Origin: Moorena sp. SIOASIH
GTDB lineage: Bacteria > Cyanobacteriota > Cyanobacteriia > Cyanobacteriales > Coleofasciculaceae
Reading direction: 5' to 3'
Assembly: GCF_010671925.1 (NCBI RefSeq)
Contig: NZ_JAAHIH010000013.1
Location: forward strand, 19,227 to 83,226
Length of the DNA: 64,000 nucleotides
The translations under genes were made by a program, and so were the position numbers. Of the stretch, positions 8,795 through 17,253 are shown piece after piece; positions within the stretch are counted from its first letter, which is position 1, and every line of letters starts with the position of its first letter. Below the pieces are notes generated by a model. That model made no database searches and was not told the DNA's origin. It saw only the letters and a program-made list of their open reading frames with translations.

Positions 8795-9308
8795 GAGCAG
8801 AGTCGCAGAGTAATAGTTGGCTGATCAAATCTTCGCTACTCTTCAATGGAATCAGGATATTTTACTAAGAAAGCCAGAAATAGATCCAAAAATTTGTGAA
8901 ATGGTGGTAAACTGGTAGAAAACAGTGTTTTACACTAGTCAATGTTTATGCTAAGTTAATTCTTTGTTTGGAGAAAAAGGCAAAAGGCAAGAGGCAAGAG
9001 GCAAGAGGCAAGAGGAAAGAGGGGACTGCTGCTAATGTCGCAGAAAACAGCAATCGGGATAGTCTGGTCTTTGCCCTAAAAGCCTCGCTCCCTAAAGTCT
9101 CGCTCCCCAACTATCGGACAGTTTGTGATTATGCGATGTGAATGGGATTGGCCTAAAGCCACGCTACGCGATTGACCTATGGTCACGCGGGGCGCGTTCG
9201 CAAAAGGAAACTTTGTGATTAATTCGATGTGAATACGATTAGCCTAAGGCCACCCTAAGCAATTGACCAAAGATCACGCGGGGCGCGTTCGCAAAAGGAG
9301 ACCTTGTG
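8795..9308. repeat. Non-coding stretch with AGGCAAG run and a tandem of about 100 bases
   Basis: An AGGCAAGAGG tandem run lies at about 8980-9013. From about 9121 to 9305 two tandem copies of a unit of about 100 bases follow. Each has TTGTGATT, then GATGTGAAT, GCCTAA-GCCAC, ATTGACC and CACGCGGGGCGCGTTCGCAAAAGGA. A related single copy follows the paired MITE at 15.2 kb. No gene is visible. Confidence 0.6.
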
Positions 9309-9414
9309 ATACCAAATCCGGAAAGCAAAAACAGGATTAGAATTAGGCTCAAACAACCGTATAGTCAAAGGAAGACAAATATTTTTTACTGTCTGTACTA
9401 ACCGGATTTGATAT
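9309..9414. mobile_element. MITE-like element of 106 bases, copy 1
   Basis: Terminal inverted repeats ATACCAAATCCGG (9309-9321) and CCGGATTTGATAT (9402-9414) differ at one base. A close relative with the same ends and inner sequence lies at 15113-15215. It has no coding capacity. Confidence 0.8.
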
Positions 9415-9529
9415 TACAGCTTACCGGACTTATTCACCAAGCCTATTTAACCTCTAACTCACAGTAAGTTTTGACACTCCCCGGTCGCGCATACGTGGGG
9501 ATTCTGCGGACAGGTTAGACTGAGGTAGC

Positions 9530-12088
9530 ACGGGCGACCGAATATTGGCGCACCTGGGAGCGAGAGGAGTAAGACCCTCTCCCCCCCTAGGATTCAGGAG
9601 GGTTCCCACTCGAAGGTGCAAAAGACGATGGACATCTCGGAAAGAAAAATCTAGGATTATCCCGAAGTCTTTTGTATCAGAGCTAGAGAGAAAGTAGGTT
9701 ATAACCGAACCACCGAATAGGAAATAACCGAACAGGGAAAGAACGACAAGGTTGAAGGACATGAATCGTTGTTTAAAGGCACCGTCATCAGTGATAACCC
9801 CGCTAAACTCGGTGATGGGGTTATAGGCTCCAGGATTACATTGCGTGTTAGATGTAATCGAATCCCATGAAGGACCCGGTGTAGAGACGGCAACCTTTAG
9901 TTCGCAACTCACAGGCGCGTAAACGGGTAAGCCGAGATTGAGTCCATATTGTCTGGTCGATAAATATGGTAGCCAAACCGCAAGGAAAGGTATAACTCTC
10001 AGTCCGGTAAAAGTCTGAACCAAGCAAAGGCCGACACCTGAAAAGGAACGGGAATACATAACCGGTCGGATAGAGGGAAGTCCCTCGCTCGAAAGAGCGC
10101 TGAATTTCAGAGCTGATTCCGAGCCAAGAGGAAACGTACTTAATTAACTTAAAGTGTACATGGAAAAGATAGAACCTATATCGCAAGATACGGGTATCGT
10201 AACTGAACACACCACTGAATGGCACTCCATAAATTGGAAGAAAGCCTACAGACAGGTGAGGAAATTAAGACAACGTATTTTCAAAGCGACACGTGAAGGA
10301 AACTGGAAAAAGGTCAATAAACTCCAAAGATTGATGCTTAGGAGTTACAGCAATGTCCAGATATCCGTCAAAACAGCCACCCAACAAAATAAAGGAAAGA
10401 GAACGGCAGGGGTTGATCAAGAAAAATGCCTGAATCCTCAAGAAAGAGGACAGATGGTAGACAGATTAATCAACCTCAAATCATGGGCAGCTAAACCCAC
10501 CAAACGCATCTACATACCCAAGGCCAACGGCAAACAAAGACCCTTAGGGATACCAAGTATCACCGACAGATGTCTACAAGCCATAGTCAAAAACACACTA
10601 GAACCTGCCTGGGAAGCCCAGTTTGAAGGAACCTCATACGGGTTCAGACCAGGCAGAAGTGCCCATGATGCCCGACAACGCATCTTCTCAAATATTAAAG
10701 GGGAAAAGAATAGGAAATGGTGGATAGTGGAAGCGGACATAAAAGGATGCTTCGACAATATAGCCCACCAACCACTTCTGGAATCCATCGGAAACTTTCC
10801 AGCAAGAAAGCAAATTAAAGACTGGTTAAAGGCAGGGTACGTAGATAAAAATACGTTCCACCCGACAGAATCAGGCACCCCACAGGGGGGAATAATAAGC
10901 CCACTTCTGGCCAACATTGCTTTACACGGACTGGAAACAGAGTTAGGAATAACCTATAAAAGGGTTAAAAGAAACAACAGGGCAAGTTACTGGGAAAATA
11001 AATCCAATAGAACAATAGCTCGCTTTGCGGATGACTTTGTAATCATAACAGAGAGCAAAGAAGATGCTGTGAACGCTAAGGAAATCACGAAGAAGTGGTT
11101 ATCCAAAAGAGGGTTAGAACTATCGGAAGAAAAAAACCAAGATAACTCACCTAACAGAAGGATTCGATTTCCTAGGATGGAACTTCAGGAAATATAAAAC
11201 AACCGGAAAAAAGTCAGGGTACATTACACTAATTAAACCCTCCAAGAAAAGCCTGAAGAACATCAAGAAGGAGATAAAAATAGCCATGGCTCAACTAAAG
11301 GGTGCATCAGAAGATGTGGTGATAGCCAAGTTACAACCTCTCATAAGAGGATGGACCAACTATCACAACGGGACAGTGGCTAAAGAAACCTTCAACAACC
11401 TAAATGAATACGTAAGATGGAAATTAGTAAGATGGTGCCTAAGAAGATACCCAAAAAATAAAAGTTGGGAATGGATTAAAGCCAAACACTTCGGCAAATT
11501 CTGCCCTGGAAGGGAAGATAACCATGTGTTCGGAAGGAAAGACAATTATCTGGACAAAGCACAATGGACAAACATCACCAGGCATGTGCTAGTAACCCAC
11601 AACTACTCTAAGGACGACCCTGAACTCCAAGAATATTGGAAGAAAAGGCAAGAAAAAAATGGGAAAAAAGCAGCAGAAGGAGCACTATCCAAAGGTAGGA
11701 ATAAGATAGCCTTAAGGCAAAAATACACCTGCCCATACTGCGGACAACCACTTGGAGAATATAATAATGTTCATCTACACCACATTATCCCTAGGGAAAA
11801 TGGGGGAAAAGATGAAGCAGGGAACCTAGTATATGTCCACGAAGATTGTCACAGGACCATCCACGCCTTGGGAGCCAGCAATCCTGAGATACAGGAAAAA
11901 CTGTATCGAGCGATAAAAACCCGTCCAAGGAACCGGAAGAAAAGCCAAAAGGTACAAACCCGGTTATCCAAAGACTAAAAGCTGGATGAAAAGATAACGT
12001 GTATAAAGGAATTGGTTGCGCCGTGTGCTTGGTAACTTGCTCGCACGGTGCTTAGGGGGCGAAGAGGGAGCAATCCCTCCGACCTACC
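9530..12088 (+). ncRNA. Group II intron
   Basis: About 620 bases of structured leader precede an intron-encoded reverse transcriptase/maturase/HNH protein. The leader holds GAGAGGAGTAAGACCCTCTCC, GGAGGGTTCCCACTCGAAGGTGC and long complementary tracts typical of domain I. After the protein, a domain V-like hairpin is visible at 12018-12050 (GCGCCGTGTG pairing with CGCACGGTGC, with a GTAA loop region). It is followed by a domain VI-like hairpin (AGAGGGAGCAATCCCTCC) and the end GACCTAC at about 12081-12087, fitting the usual AY 3' end. The distal half of the domain V stem pairs poorly. The 5' boundary (9525-9555) cannot be fixed by eye. The intron is antisense to tnpB. Confidence 0.75.
10154..11978 (+). 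pseudogene. ltrA: Group II intron reverse transcriptase/maturase with HNH domain, frameshifted
   Basis: The frame from 10154 gives the reverse transcriptase: an N-terminal RT0-like region, IPKANGKQRPLGIPS, SYGFRPGRSAHDA, TPQGGIISPLLANIAL and the catalytic FADDF (YADD variant). At the A7 tract 11130-11136, after ELSEE, the frame is lost, and it runs to a stop at 11197. With one A fewer the frame continues without a stop into GFDFLGWNFRKY, maturase domain X (PLIRGWTNYHN) and a C-terminal HNH nuclease (CPYCG, HLHHIIPRENGG, HEDCHRTIH) ending at 11978. Both halves look otherwise intact, about 607 residues in total. Options are a recent inactivating slip, a sequencing error, or productive slippage on the A tract. 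All catalytic motifs remain, so decay, if real, is recent. Confidence 0.85.
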
Positions 12089-13373
12089 CAATCCAAAGCC
12101 TAATCCTCGTTGCGGTCGTCAAGCACCGCCTACCCAGTCGGCTTAGATCTAGTTCTAGCTTTCTGGCTACTTTGCGCAATATATTTGCGCTGCCATTTAA
12201 ATCGGCATTAATAATTGATCTATCAGCAGACCGGTACAAACCACGTTTAACTCTTCGCCCCGATGCTTTCCACCCATCTGGCTTTTCGCCGAATCTGGGT
12301 AGGGAGTCACCATCAAGGTAAGAAGCTTTACTAGTATAGGCTTCTTCTGTTATTTCAAGCCTAATATCGTACAAGTCACATAGCTGGGATAGTCTATCTT
12401 TTAACTTTCCCAAGGGAATCTGAACAAATTCTTGATTGTTCAATCTACCCATATTAGAGTTCTTTTTAAATCCCTCATTCCACCCTAAAACAATCGTTTT
12501 GATTCCATTCTTTAGGCAGTGGTTTATGATGAGTCGAGCTGATTTATTTATCCCATCTGTGATCCGGTGGTTCCGCTTCCTGGTTACTCGGTCAAGCCAC
12601 TTATCCCAGTAACCTTGTGGCTTCCCTTCTTTTCTGGTCGCGACCTGCTTGTTCCAATACTGGTTATAGGATTTTATGGCACGGGAGTCGATCAGGAACG
12701 AGTTCCCTAATGTATCAACGCAAGCAGCTAAGTTACTAGAAGTCCCAAGATCAATACTTAGAGCTTCGTTACCGTCTTGTTGAACTGCTACCTGATCGGG
12801 GATTTCATAGGAGACTTCTAAATAGAAAGCACCATTCTTTGGGAGGATAGTCCACTCTTTTATTTTCCTCCCCTCTAAGTTGCTAGGGAAGGATAAAGAG
12901 AAGTTCTTGACTCCAAACCAACGTTTTACGGTTAAGCCAAGGGAAAATATTAATTTTCCCTCCTTCATCTTTGGCTTTTGCCCTCCAGAATTAGGGTAAG
13001 CGACTTTAAATAGTTTGGAGCCTTTTAAATACTTAGGTGGAGAAGGTCTATCGTTTAACTGCCCTTTAAACCAAAGTTCTCTAAGCCCCTTATAAGACTT
13101 GAAGGCTTCCGCTACACTTAATAGGGTTTGCTGAGCTGGAGTGGAAGGTAGAGACTTTGCTATTATTGATTTCCCTATGCTCTTTTCGTAGACCAGCTCG
13201 AATTTTCCAGTCAGTATTTTCCCAGTCTTAAAAAATGTCTGTCTAGCAAAATAGACACCCATGTTGTACAGCTTTCCGGACTGTTGACACAGATAAGTCA
13301 ATATAGCCTCTGTCTCTTTGTCAGGATGCAACAAGATTTGCTGAACCCCTATCTTTTTATTTGTTTTAGCCAT
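12084..13373 (-). CDS. tnpB: RNA-guided nuclease TnpB of the IS605-type element
   Basis: TnpB is a RuvC-type endonuclease, ancestral to Cas12, guided by an omega RNA made from the 3' end of the transposon. The 429 residues show the three RuvC acidic motifs: SIDLGTSSNLA (Asp), ITEEAYTSKASYLDGD (Glu) and INADLNGSANILRK (Asp). The four-cysteine zinc motif often found between the last two is absent; the TSKAS-type variant here is a known subtype without it. The C-terminus (LTTATRIRLW) is at about its natural place, and the stop lies within a few bases of the group II intron end. The protein looks intact, but its omega RNA region is split from the transposon end by the intron, so guided activity from this copy is doubtful. 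Confidence 0.9.
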   Translation of the reverse strand: MAKTNKKIGVQQILLHPDKETEAILTYLCQQSGKLYNMGVYFARQTFFKTGKILTGKFELVYEKSIGKSIIAKSLPSTPAQQTLLSVAEAFKSYKGLRELWFKGQLNDRPSPPKYLKGSKLFKVAYPNSGGQKPKMKEGKLIFSLGLTVKRWFGVKNFSLSFPSNLEGRKIKEWTILPKNGAFYLEVSYEIPDQVAVQQDGNEALSIDLGTSSNLAACVDTLGNSFLIDSRAIKSYNQYWNKQVATRKEGKPQGYWDKWLDRVTRKRNHRITDGINKSARLIINHCLKNGIKTIVLGWNEGFKKNSNMGRLNNQEFVQIPLGKLKDRLSQLCDLYDIRLEITEEAYTSKASYLDGDSLPRFGEKPDGWKASGRRVKRGLYRSADRSIINADLNGSANILRKVARKLELDLSRLGRRCLTTATRIRLWIG

Positions 13374-13445
13374 TATCGACCCTCTCTTGGCTTGTTGTTA
13401 TCTCATAGTAGTCTACAATAAAGGTCATGTCTTGTCCGGATAGAA

Positions 13446-13850
13446 ATGCGAAAATCAACTTTTGAATATCGGCATTACAATCACGCCGTAGGATTATGTG
13501 TAGTTCACCTAGTCTGGATACCGAAAAGGCGGAAAAAGATACTAGTAGGAAGAATCAGGGACAGAATATACGAAATCTTTTCAGGAGTCGCATTAGAGAA
13601 AGGATGGAAGATCAAAGCCCTTGAAGTAGCCCCAGATCATGTTCATCTTTTTGTAGAGATCAACCCGACTGATGCGATATGTCAAGTGGTCAGAGCTTTT
13701 AAGGGACGAAGTGCTAACTATTTAAGAAAGGAATTTCCTGAGTTAAAAAGGTTGCCATCTTTGTGGACTAATAGTTACTTCTTCTCTACAGCAGGGAAGG
13801 TTAGCACTGAAACGATTCAAAGATATATTTCCGATCCCCATCACAGTTAA
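13446..13850 (+). CDS. tnpA: IS200/IS605-family transposase TnpA (Y1 HUH)
   Basis: A 134-residue single-strand DNA transposase. The HUH motif is APDHVHLFVEI, and the catalytic tyrosine is in TIQRYISDPHHS at the C-terminal helix. The N-terminus (FEYRHYNHAVGLCVVHLVWIPKRRKK) is the usual family start. It is divergent from tnpB, the IS605 arrangement. Length is near the lower end for the family, and the residues after the tyrosine are few, so the last helix may be slightly shortened. Immediately downstream are a GTGGCTAAAGCCAC hairpin and the end hairpin of the transposon. Confidence 0.9.
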   Translation: MRKSTFEYRHYNHAVGLCVVHLVWIPKRRKKILVGRIRDRIYEIFSGVALEKGWKIKALEVAPDHVHLFVEINPTDAICQVVRAFKGRSANYLRKEFPELKRLPSLWTNSYFFSTAGKVSTETIQRYISDPHHS

Positions 13851-13861
13851 CAGGTGGCTAA

Positions 13862-13901
13862 AGCCACTGTGAGCATTCCTCCCCGGTCTAAAGACACGGG
13901 G
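13862..13901. repeat. Transposon end hairpins
   Basis: A short hairpin GTGGC-TAAA-GCCAC and, just after it, CCCCGG-TCTAAAGA-CACGGGG. Subterminal hairpins of this kind are recognised by TnpA in IS200/IS605 elements. Confidence 0.6.
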
Positions 13902-13920
13902 TTTCCTGCTTGTTAGACTT

Positions 13921-14823
13921 TTATGATGTTGCTGTAATTGGCAATTTGAGCAGTTGAAGCAACTCAGAGCATTCTTGCGAAATTTCTTTAAAAAGCTTTT
14001 GTTGAATGAATACAAAGTCTGAAAACCCTTGTAAAGCCCATTCTTGAATTTGTTGATCTGATTCCGTTCTATATTTTGCGACTAGATCAAGTGCTTCAAG
14101 CGCAAACTTAAAATGTTCAGCTTCAACCCCAGAACCCTGGTATTTACCGTGAATTACAATCCAATACCAAGGACTAAACTGACCTTGCTCAACTTCAACT
14201 TTTCCATTGATTTTAGAAAGGTATGAATTGAAACCACAATTGGAGTTATTGTATCTAATAACCTTATCAATAATCGAGTATTCACGATCAGCAAGGACTT
14301 CAGAAGCTGCATGAAATCCTATGGCACGAATCAGCGCAACAGCATTACCAGGTATACCCTCATATTTTTTTACAGTATTATCTAAAATTTCGTGCATCCA
14401 ATCTGGGAGGATAGAGAAATGGTTTCGCTTGTCCACAGTTAAACCAGCGTAGTCGCCAATAGATTTTAGTGTTGCTTGTGCCAAAGTACGATGGGGTACA
14501 GATTTAGCACCTTTATCCGAGTGTTCATCAATCGTTGCTGCTAATATTTTTGCTGCTATTTCTAATCCCCGATCAGCTTCATCTATAACAGGATTTGAAG
14601 AACTATTGAACAGGTGACGGGACAATCCAACTGAACTTGCCAAACGAGCGACTAAGCTACCTGCATAGCCGTTAAAATGAGTATATCGCTGCATGAACAA
14701 ATACAGTGAATTAGGATCTTGTACTGCTAATTGGCATGATGATTCTACAGATTTATCAAGATTGGCAAAATCAAATAAATCATCAAGGAATTTTATGGAC
14801 AATATGGTAGGAGAAATGCTCAT
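13921..14823 (-). CDS. DUF3865-like (CADD/heme-oxygenase-like fold) protein
   Basis: A 300-residue, all-helical soluble protein. The order of motifs fits the CADD/heme-oxygenase-like diiron superfamily as seen in cyanobacterial DUF3865 proteins: YTHFNGYAGSLVARLASSVGL, then RAIGFHAASEVLADREYSIID, then HGKYQGSGVEAEHFKFALEAL. Conserved Glu and His residues spaced in these helices (EVLADRE; H in VIHGKY; E and H in EAEHF) could bind a metal pair. Superfamily members catalyse oxidations, including self-sacrificing reactions. The reaction here is unknown. It begins about 15 bases past the transposon end on the other strand and has its own upstream region; no operon partner is visible. The fold assignment is from motif pattern only. 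Confidence 0.6.
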   Translation of the reverse strand: MSISPTILSIKFLDDLFDFANLDKSVESSCQLAVQDPNSLYLFMQRYTHFNGYAGSLVARLASSVGLSRHLFNSSSNPVIDEADRGLEIAAKILAATIDEHSDKGAKSVPHRTLAQATLKSIGDYAGLTVDKRNHFSILPDWMHEILDNTVKKYEGIPGNAVALIRAIGFHAASEVLADREYSIIDKVIRYNNSNCGFNSYLSKINGKVEVEQGQFSPWYWIVIHGKYQGSGVEAEHFKFALEALDLVAKYRTESDQQIQEWALQGFSDFVFIQQKLFKEISQECSELLQLLKLPITATS

Positions 14824-15112
14824 ATTTTTCGGTTTTTATTGACTATTAAATTCTACTAGATAATCTGGGTGCGACGATAGGGATTGAAACGATTAATACA
14901 GAATCTCATGTCAGCTTAAGTACACATAATATAGGAGGTAGCATCTACTGTGTTTGAGTATGCCTAAACGCCTTACTATTAGCCCCCACCTAACTATTGA
15001 TGAATTGGAGCAAGGTTATCGCCAAAAATGGTAAAGGAACGCTCACATTACCAAATCCTTTGGTAATTAGCCAAAGGAAACAAGAGCGGGGAAGTGGCTG
15101 CTGTAAGAGATT
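14824..15112. other. Non-coding stretch upstream of the DUF3865-like gene
   Basis: About 290 bases without a convincing gene. A short segment near 14867-14890 (GGTGCGACGATAGGGATTGAAAC) resembles a CRISPR repeat in style but occurs once, with no second copy or spacer. Confidence 0.45.
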
Positions 15113-15215
15113 ATACCAAATCCGGAAATCAAAAACAGGATTAAGATTAGGGTCAAACAACCGTATAGTTCAGACGCAAATATTTTTTACTGTCTGTACT
15201 AACCGGATTTGATAT
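15113..15215. mobile_element. MITE-like element of 103 bases, copy 2
   Basis: Same ends as the 9309 copy: ATACCAAATCCGG (15113-15125) and CCGGATTTGATAT (15203-15215), with the inner sequence nearly identical. A related ATTCGATCTGAATGCGATTGGCC segment follows it, as one precedes the other copy. Confidence 0.8.
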
Positions 15216-15375
15216 GATTAATTCGATCTGAATGCGATTGGCCTAAGGCCACGCTACGGGATTGACCTACGGTCGCGCTGCGCGAACGCAAAACACTGAC
15301 TGGTTTGATGGGATCGACCGTAGGTCACGCTACGCGATTGGCTTACTGCCACGCTACGCGAACGCAAATTCCCTA

Positions 15376-15798
15376 TCAAGCTGAAATCACTTCAAAATCA
15401 GAAATCGTCTCAATCCAGACCCGTGCTCCACACTTGAGGGGATCATCTGGACGATACATCACCCGACACGGGCCATTGACCTCCACCGTATGACCGTAAA
15501 CATTTTTAGAGCCTCGCTTCACCGTAATCACAGGATTACGCTCCCCGGTCTTGAGATTTTGGCGAATCACTTTCTGATTAACGTGGATCACAGCCTTAGT
15601 GTAATTTGTACGCTTTGACCAGTTCCGTTTTGGTCCGCGAGTGCCAGGAGTGACCACCGGCATACCATCAAACAACGGAATCACCCAAGTTCTACCCACC
15701 TTATAAGCCCCTTTAACTCTGCCCTTGCCCAGAAGGTAACGGACGCGAGTGGCAGAAACACCAAGTAATTCAGCAGCTTGTGCGGTGGAAATCATCAT
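15376..15798 (-). CDS. Small excisionase-type helix-turn-helix protein, copy B
   Basis: 140 residues, almost identical to the protein at 3083-3505; the clear change is Asn for Glu in the KRTNYTK segment. Same layout: an N-terminal helix-turn-helix with wing, then a basic C-terminal part of unknown fold. DNA similarity extends past the stop by about 20 bases (GCAAATTCCC-ATCA) and upstream through the start (CATTGCTTTAACGATA). Beyond that the palindrome array replaces strict identity. The near identity of the protein, with more divergent flanks, suggests a fairly recent duplication or gene conversion, with the array kept as part of the unit. Confidence 0.8.
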   Translation of the reverse strand: MMISTAQAAELLGVSATRVRYLLGKGRVKGAYKVGRTWVIPLFDGMPVVTPGTRGPKRNWSKRTNYTKAVIHVNQKVIRQNLKTGERNPVITVKRGSKNVYGHTVEVNGPCRVMYRPDDPLKCGARVWIETISDFEVISA

Positions 15799-15870
15799 GG
15801 GGAGTAAACCATTGCTTTAACGATACTGTTATTTTAACACACTTTTTCGGAAAATGCAATAATTGGGTAA

Positions 15871-16258
15871 AACTATTGCACTGTCGCTATTTCAGAGCGT
15901 GTGGAGAGTGTGGGAGGTGTGGATAGTATTTGATTTATGGGATTTATAGGATTTATGGGAGGTATGGGAAGTGTGGGGAGTGCTGGAAAACTATTGCATT
16001 GTCGCCATTTCAAGCAGTGGGGTTAGTAGGGTTAGTGGAGTTTGTGGGATAAAAGGGTTATCAAAAACTATTGCATTATCGCAATTTAAAGGGAAAACTG
16101 ATCGGTGTAATGGACTAAATGGAGTAATAGAGAGAAGAGGGTGCTGAAAAACTATTGCATTGTCGCCATGCCAAGCAGTAGGGGCAACTGGGATTAGTGG
16201 GATTAGTGAGAGGAGTGAGATAAAAGGGTTATCAAAAACTATTGCATTTTCACAATTT
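15871..16258. promoter_or_regulatory. Spaced palindrome array upstream of HTH copy B
   Basis: Five copies of the TATTGCATTGTCGCAATT-type motif: about 15874-15891, 15992-16009, 16069-16086, 16153-16170 and 16240-16257. Each is preceded by AAAAC or AAAACT. Spacings are about 118, 77, 84 and 87 bases. Spacers carry GGGTTAGTAGGGTTAGTGG- and GGGATTAGTGGGATTAGTG-type sequence and AGGGTTATCAAAAA just before several copies. The arrangement relative to the HTH gene is the same as at 3.6-3.95 kb. Confidence 0.7.
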
Positions 16259-16266
16259 ACTGCTAA

Positions 16267-16386
16267 TATCATTTCAGGATAATTACCCTCAATAAAAACC
16301 TCCCCCATCTCCCCATCTCCCCATCTCCCCATCTCCCCAAACTTCTCACCCTCCCTCTAATTATCGGTATTCAACCTGACTTGATA
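16267..16386. mobile_element. TATCA element with CTCCCCATCT tandem core
   Basis: Ends TATCATTTCAGGATAATTACC and GGTATTCAACCTGACTTGATA; direct TAA on both sides (16264-16266, 16387-16389). The core is a tandem of CTCCCCAT. Relatives are at 46526, 57381 and 58716. Confidence 0.75.
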
Positions 16387-16538
16387 TAAGTGGGTCAGTG
16401 CCGTCAGAATAGTGCTGATCAGCTGTTGTGCATTTAAACTGTATAAGCGCCTGAAATCAAATAACAAAGATAGATCCCAGTCCCCTCTAACCTTAGCCAA
16501 AAGGCCACGCTACGCGAACAACAAAATAACCTTCAACC

Positions 16539-16663
16539 GTAAGCATTCAGCAGTCAGTGGTCAGTGGTCAGTGGTCAGTGGTCAGCCAATGGCCAATGGC
16601 CACTCAAGTAGCGTGCCCGTAGCGCATAAGCTGATAGCTGATAGCTGATAGCTGAATGCTTAC
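16539..16663. repeat. GTAAGC element
   Basis: GTAAGCATTCAGC at 16539-16551 and GCTGAATGCTTAC at 16651-16663, with GTCAGTG and TAGCTGA heptamers between. CAACCTTCAACAAAC-type repeats follow to about 16765. Confidence 0.8.
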
Positions 16664-16784
16664 CTTCAACCTCCAACAAACCAACCTTCAACCTCCAACA
16701 AACCAACCTCCAACAAACCAACCTTCAACCTTCAACAAACCAACCCTCAACAAACTAATCTTCAACCTTGGCCTTTCGGCCACG

Positions 16785-17177
16785 CTACGCGAACGAGCAC
16801 AGTTGATTTAATAACTCTTTTGGAATTGCCTCGAAATTCTCCAACAGGAAATCCATTAAAGCCAGATGGTATAAGGAATCGGCACTGGGAGATTTATAGC
16901 GAGGACCTTTGGCCAGCCAGGTATTAACCGCGTAAGTTGAGCGGCAGCAGATGTTACCGATGTCTTCTTGATTGACTTGCCATTTGCGGTAAAACTCCTG
17001 GGGGGTCATGGACAGTCGGTAGTTGCTGTATAGGTAGATCAAGATTTCCTCTCGCTCCGTGATGGGACGAGGAATTGAATGTGGGCTTGTGGATTGCCTC
17101 TCGGCAATTTGGGCAAGGCGGTCGAGGGCTCGCTGACAGTTAATCAGATGATCTAAGGAGCGTTTTTCTGGCATCAT
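16785..17177 (-). CDS. Small helix-turn-helix-like cyanobacterial protein
   Basis: 130 residues. The middle (LYSNYRLSMTPQEFYRKWQVNQEDIGNICCRSTYAVNTWLAKG) reads as a helix-turn-helix in which a winged-like recognition helix (STYAVNTWL) follows a short turn. The C-terminus (YHLALMDFLLENFEAIPKELL) is amphipathic. It is probably a DNA-binding regulator; no target is apparent. The last residues (CSFA) and the stop are encoded by a dispersed repeat (CGTAGCGTGGCC), so the original C-terminus may have been replaced. There is a strong GC-rich hairpin just upstream of the start, at 17215-17252. Confidence 0.6.
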   Translation of the reverse strand: MMPEKRSLDHLINCQRALDRLAQIAERQSTSPHSIPRPITEREEILIYLYSNYRLSMTPQEFYRKWQVNQEDIGNICCRSTYAVNTWLAKGPRYKSPSADSLYHLALMDFLLENFEAIPKELLNQLCSFA

Positions 17178-17214
17178 AGAATTACCTCACACATAGTTTG
17201 TGATTGGGGATAAA

Positions 17215-17253
17215 GCCGCGCTTTGTGTGTCAACTTGGAAGCGCGGCTTTTTG
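17215..17253. terminator. GC-rich hairpin with T run
   Basis: AAAGCCGCGCTT pairs with AAGCGCGGCTTT across a short loop, and T follows on the plus strand. It lies about 40 bases upstream of the minus-strand HTH gene. It could be an attenuator-like hairpin in that leader or a plus-strand terminator; no plus-strand gene precedes it closely. Confidence 0.5.

Larger units (their letters stand above)
9469..13910 (-). mobile_element. IS200/IS605-family transposon interrupted by a group II intron
   Basis: tnpA (plus) and tnpB (minus) are divergent from a 72-base gap. Beyond tnpA lies an end hairpin, CCCCGG-TCTAAAGA-CACGGGG (13881-13901). Beyond tnpB the matching end is at about 9470-9505 (TTGACACTCCCCGG...CGTGGGG). 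The same end sequence GGGGAGTGTCAA occurs at 18841-18851 in a second, decayed element. About 2.55 kb of group II intron separates the tnpB stop from the transposon end, exactly where the omega RNA of TnpB systems is encoded. Boundaries are approximate. Confidence 0.75.

Noticed and set aside
9454..10225. Long open frames on the minus strand across the group II intron leader
   Set aside because: They coincide with the structured intron RNA, overlap one another and show no protein-family features.
12016..12321. Plus-strand 101-codon frame across the intron end and tnpB
   Set aside because: Antisense to the conserved RuvC end of tnpB and runs through intron domains V and VI.
14867..14892. CRISPR-repeat-like string ending GGGATTGAAAC
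   Set aside because: Occurs once; no second repeat, spacer or cas gene.
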